Shown: in pieces, positions 32,139 to 35,680 of the stretch
Numbering within the stretch: position 1 is the stretch's first letter
Layout: each line of letters starts with the position of its first letter
NCBI GenBank assembly: GCA_041677345.1
Contig: JBAYQE010000018.1
Span: 1-35,680 of the forward strand
Origin: JALOAT01 sp041677345
GTDB lineage: Bacteria > Pseudomonadota > Gammaproteobacteria > Thiohalomonadales > Thiohalomonadaceae
DNA length: 35,680 bases
Direction: 5' to 3'
The notes under the pieces: model-generated
What the model saw: the letters and a program-made list of their open reading frames with translations, nothing else
Told to the model about the DNA's origin: nothing
Database searches by the model: none
Program-made: the position numbers and the translations under genes

Positions 32139-35100
32139 ATGTGGTTGACCCGGGTCATAGCACGCTCTCTGATGCGGGCAATTCATGGATTGCTTGCTTG
32201 CCTGGCGTTCGCCCTGCCCATGGGCGAGGCGGTGGGGGCGCAGCCGGGTAGTTGCGCGCCCGACAACGGCGTGCAATTCATCCGTCACGACCTGTCGGTC
32301 AGCTATTGTGAGCTTTGCGGCCAGGGCGAAGTGCGCCTGCTCATCAGCAATCCGCTCGGTGTCGACCTCAGCAATCTCTCGGTGACGGAAAACCTGCGGG
32401 CGTCGGGGCTGACCTATGTGCCCGGGAGCACCCGCTTCAACGGCACGTACGTGTCGGACCCGGCGCCGTTCGAACCGGTGGTGAGCGGCACCAACGGGTC
32501 GCTGCTTACTTGGTCATTCGGCGGTTTCGTGTTGCCGGGGCCGCGCAATCCCAGCCAGTCGAACCGTCACAGTACGCTGGAGATACGCTTCAACGTGGAA
32601 CGCCACAGCGGCCTCAGCGAGGAGGGGCTGGTGTGGGCGGATCGTGACATCCGTGCCAGCCTCAGTTACCGCTCCTCGTGTTCAGGCAATGTGCAGACGG
32701 CCAGCACGCCACTGGAGGAACTGCCCATTGAGCAGCCGATTCCGCGCGTGACCAAGCGCGGGCGCAATATCGATGCGGCACAGGGCGGCTATTCCGATCC
32801 GGTCTATGGCAACACCGACGATGACGTGATCTGGCGCATCCAGATCAGCAACAGCGGTGATGCGCCTGCCCAGGACATCATCGTCAGTGACGTGATGAGC
32901 TCAGGAAATTACCTGATCAATTACGCCTGCCCCACGGATGCCACTGCGATGGCAGTGGCCAACAACAACGGCAATGCCCCCGGTGGCTCACCCTGTGTCC
33001 ATGTGGGCCCCACCACGTCCATCAGTGATTTCCGCCTTGACCCGCCCTTCGGTGATCCACCGGCCGGTGCGGTGGTCGATGCACCGGAAGGAGGCAGCGC
33101 CTATGTGTATCTGGTCGGCAAGATCACCAGTTCCTGCCTCAACCGCACCAACACCGCCCAGGGCCTCGAGTGGGGTTGCGAAGTAGACAACCCCGACGGC
33201 GGTATCAGCACCCCCGCGAGCAACAACGGCTCCACGCCCTCGTTCACGGCCTCGGACTCGGCAACCCTTAGCACCTTCGTGAACAGTGGGTTGACCGTGC
33301 AGCGTCAGATCACCGGTACCAACACCTCGCAACCGGCGGGCAGCAAGGGTATGGTCACCCTGCGTATCACCAACAACACCGGGGGCACGGTCAAGAATAT
33401 CCGCCTGCGTGACATCCTCCCGGCTGAATACGTGGTCGATCCCACCTGGTGGACCGATACCACGGCAGCCGCGGGTTGGAGCGGGGTCACAAGCGGTTAT
33501 TACGCCACGCGCGCGCTGACGGTGCAGCCCGCGTATGGCAACTACCCCGGCATGACCAACCGCATTACCTGGACCAATCCAGCGCCGGGATCGCTCGATG
33601 GCGGCAACACCGATCCGGCGACGCGGCTTGCCAACACGCGGCCTGAATTTACCCTGTGGAGTTCCACGCGCAACACGGTGGATCCGGCAAATCCCGCGGA
33701 TGATCAGCACAACCTGCTGCGGCGCGGCGATCGGATCACGGTGAGTTTTCCCATCGTGTTGGTGGATCCTGCCTACCACGACAAGACGGCCGATCTGGAT
33801 GTGCGAGCGGAGGCGCCGAACAGCGATCCGCCCAATACCGATCCCGCCGCCACCATCAGCCTGCAAAACCGCGTGGACATCTGGTACGAGCAATTCTGCA
33901 CCAGCGAGGTGAGGAACCAGAACTGGACCGACAGTTTCACGGCCCGTCCCGAGGACCTGGACGTGGACATCAGCGGCAGCGAGCTGGTGTTCATCCTCAC
34001 CAACAATCCGGCCCAGCCGCTGCCGCTCACGGTGCAGTTGACCAACCATGGTGGCCACGACGCGGCCGATTATGCGACGTTCGTGAGCTTCGGCGTCACC
34101 ATGTCGGTCATCAGCACCCCCGCCGGTTGCAGCGTCACCGGCAATCCGCCACCGCTGGCCGTATGGCGCGAGCCCGCACCCATCCCGGGGACGGCCACCG
34201 TGTATCGCTGCACCGGCAGCCCGGTGCGGCCCGGACAGACACGAACCCTCGAATTCCAGGTGGTGAAGAGCACGGACCCGGCTGCGCTGGCCGCGGACGA
34301 TCTCACCTTTCGTGCCGACGTGGTCGGCGAGATCACACTGAGCGACGGCACGCCCCTGTGGTTCCCCACGCCCACGCCGCGCACGGACGGCGTGACTGAT
34401 CGCGCCAACAACTACTCGCTGGATGGTATCCGCGCCCGCGTCATCGGCTTCAACCTGCTCAAGTCCCAGCTCGGGCTCTGCTCGGAAGAGAACGTACCAC
34501 CGCCTGCGCTGCCCGATCGCTTCGTGCAGATCGGCGAGGAGTGCTCCTTCCACGTCGACACCGGCGGCTGGTTCGGCTTCCAGACGCCGGGTTTCACCTA
34601 TATCGCCGTACAGAAGATTCAGGTGGTGGACGAATTGCCCACGGGCGGGCAGGCCAGCAGCCAGCGTTATATCAGGTCGACCGATCCCTACGCCCAGAGT
34701 ACCAGTGCCGTCCGTAACGTGAGCCTGAACCCGGCCGGTCTCAATCCCCTGGATGCCACCTCGGTGGACTGGACCTTCAATCAGGTGGTGCCTGCGGAAC
34801 GCATCATGCAGAAGGACGAGTGGTTCAAGGTGGACATCACCACACGCCTGCTGAATAACGCCATCGACACGCGCGCAGCGCCCAACATGCACGCGGCTAC
34901 CAGCCGCAACATTCTCAATTCCACCTTTGAGGCCGTGTTCGCCGATACGGACGGTGCGGAGGAGATTTATCTGCTCGGACCGAACACGGTGGGCTACCCG
35001 CAGCAGTCGGTGCGGCGCGTGGATCTCACCGTCACCGAGCCGCAGATCCTCATCGAGCACGAGGTGTGCAATCTGACGCGCAGCGGCGGCACTTGCAGTG

Positions 35101-35680
35101 ACGCGGACTTCCATGCGCTCGCCACGGGCGCCGGCCTCGGCGATGCCTACGACGAATATCTCTACCGCATCGTGCTCACCAACCAGGCCGCATCCGGCGG
35201 CGTGGCGCGCGCACCCGCCTATGACCTAGCGGCCACGGTGATGCTCGATTCCACCGGCCTCGAATACGTCATCCCCTTCACTGCTGACGGGTTCGACAAC
35301 GACGGCGATGGGGTGAGCGACGGCGCCGACGCCCTGGAGGGCACCATCACCAACAACGTGTTCGGCGTGCGCGGCGTTCAGGCCAGCATCACCTACCACC
35401 ACGATCACAGTGCACCGCTCAAGCGCATCGCAGCGGGAGAGAGCGTCACGCTGTATTACCGCGTCAAGCCCTACCCGGAAGTGGCGCCCGGCCAGTGGCT
35501 GGAACACACCGTAAGCGTGTCCTACGACAGCCTGCCCGACGAGTACGGCAACCAGAGCACGCCGACACGACCCACGGGCGACATCGGCGGCGCGCGCGCC
35601 TACACCGACAGCGCCTGGGTGCGCTCGTCCATGGTGCCGGTGCAGGTGGAACCCAAGCAGATCGTGCGCGTGGCCAACAC
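32139..35680 (+). CDS. Giant secreted protein with DUF11-like repeats, 5' part
   Basis: An open frame runs from 32139 to the window edge, giving 1180 residues so far. A signal peptide (residues 1-34: MWLTRVIARSLMRAIHGLLA then CLAFALPMGEAVGA) leads into a region with CELCGQGEVRLLISN. Several DUF11/conserved-repeat units follow: VIWRIQISNSGDAPAQDIIV (about 230), MVTLRITNNTGGTVKNIRL (about 405) and YRIVLTNQA (about 1008). An Asp-rich FDNDGDGVSDGAD loop (about 1053) should bind calcium. Asn, Thr and Asp are frequent. It is a likely surface or matrix protein. ATG 32139 is used; in-frame ATG 32172 would give a shorter signal. Neither has a clear ribosome site. The end is not seen. Confidence 0.85.
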   Translation, partial: MWLTRVIARSLMRAIHGLLACLAFALPMGEAVGAQPGSCAPDNGVQFIRHDLSVSYCELCGQGEVRLLISNPLGVDLSNLSVTENLRASGLTYVPGSTRFNGTYVSDPAPFEPVVSGTNGSLLTWSFGGFVLPGPRNPSQSNRHSTLEIRFNVERHSGLSEEGLVWADRDIRASLSYRSSCSGNVQTASTPLEELPIEQPIPRVTKRGRNIDAAQGGYSDPVYGNTDDDVIWRIQISNSGDAPAQDIIVSDVMSSGNYLINYACPTDATAMAVANNNGNAPGGSPCVHVGPTTSISDFRLDPPFGDPPAGAVVDAPEGGSAYVYLVGKITSSCLNRTNTAQGLEWGCEVDNPDGGISTPASNNGSTPSFTASDSATLSTFVNSGLTVQRQITGTNTSQPAGSKGMVTLRITNNTGGTVKNIRLRDILPAEYVVDPTWWTDTTAAAGWSGVTSGYYATRALTVQPAYGNYPGMTNRITWTNPAPGSLDGGNTDPATRLANTRPEFTLWSSTRNTVDPANPADDQHNLLRRGDRITVSFPIVLVDPAYHDKTADLDVRAEAPNSDPPNTDPAATISLQNRVDIWYEQFCTSEVRNQNWTDSFTARPEDLDVDISGSELVFILTNNPAQPLPLTVQLTNHGGHDAADYATFVSFGVTMSVISTPAGCSVTGNPPPLAVWREPAPIPGTATVYRCTGSPVRPGQTRTLEFQVVKSTDPAALAADDLTFRADVVGEITLSDGTPLWFPTPTPRTDGVTDRANNYSLDGIRARVIGFNLLKSQLGLCSEENVPPPALPDRFVQIGEECSFHVDTGGWFGFQTPGFTYIAVQKIQVVDELPTGGQASSQRYIRSTDPYAQSTSAVRNVSLNPAGLNPLDATSVDWTFNQVVPAERIMQKDEWFKVDITTRLLNNAIDTRAAPNMHAATSRNILNSTFEAVFADTDGAEEIYLLGPNTVGYPQQSVRRVDLTVTEPQILIEHEVCNLTRSGGTCSDADFHALATGAGLGDAYDEYLYRIVLTNQAASGGVARAPAYDLAATVMLDSTGLEYVIPFTADGFDNDGDGVSDGADALEGTITNNVFGVRGVQASITYHHDHSAPLKRIAAGESVTLYYRVKPYPEVAPGQWLEHTVSVSYDSLPDEYGNQSTPTRPTGDIGGARAYTDSAWVRSSMVPVQVEPKQIVRVAN

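Noticed and set aside
32988..35114. 708-codon minus-strand open frame opposite the giant secreted protein
   Set aside because: It lies wholly inside the sense frame, starts without a ribosome site, and its His/Arg/Gly-rich translation has no domain pattern. It arises from high GC and the codon bias of the real gene.

Overview
The window looks like chromosomal DNA of a high-GC gammaproteobacterium. This is inferred from gene content (RlmA, a BtuB-type receptor under a cobalamin riboswitch, MarC and AI-2E membrane proteins, a TolQ/TolR-type motor) and from the dense ATGA-overlap gene packing, not from a database search. No tRNA, rRNA, CRISPR array, transposase or phage gene was seen.

Layout. 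(1) 1-5.7 kb: the 3' part of a P2-type cation-pumping ATPase ends at a perfect hairpin. It faces a minus-strand series: a secreted seven-EF-hand protein broken by one frameshift, a DUF1579 protein, a periplasmic rhodanese, a PhnD-like periplasmic binding protein behind a Fur-box-like palindrome, and an NADPH-dependent FMN reductase-type flavoprotein with a cysteine cluster. (2) 5.9-10.3 kb, plus strand: an unrecognised coiled-coil membrane protein paired with a VWA-domain lipoprotein, then an AI-2E family transporter and a MarC family protein. (3) 10.4-12.0 kb: remains of a GGDEF/EAL gene and an HDOD gene, joined by an ATGA overlap and both full of frameshifts. (4) 12.0-22.2 kb, minus strand: one long cobalamin operon in the order promoter, B12 riboswitch, btuB, BtuN-like membrane protein, cobO, cobB/cbiA, btuF, cobQ, cobU, cobT, cobS, rlmA. 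Most junctions are 4-nt overlaps. It covers outer-membrane uptake, periplasmic binding, corrin adenosylation, amidation and nucleotide-loop assembly, but it holds no corrin-ring genes and no btuC or btuD. (5) 22.4-31.9 kb, plus strand: a nine-gene operon encoding a secreted coiled-coil protein, three TPR proteins (two are lipoproteins), a small periplasmic protein, one TolQ/ExbB/MotA-type channel, two different ExbD/TolR proteins and a TonB-like protein with an AgmX/PglI-type C-terminus. (6) 32.1 kb to the end: the start of a very large secreted protein with DUF11-like repeats, running off the window.

The most interesting system is region 5. Its parts match the core of the Myxococcus Agl-Glt machine, a proton-driven motor coupled through TPR proteins and a TonB-like rod to the cell surface. 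Here they form a compact operon without the outer-membrane barrel proteins. The two ExbD-type subunits differ at the proton-carrying residue: one has Asp28, the other has Asn23 at the aligned position. That suggests a built-in asymmetric motor. The repeat-rich secreted protein directly downstream is a possible surface partner.
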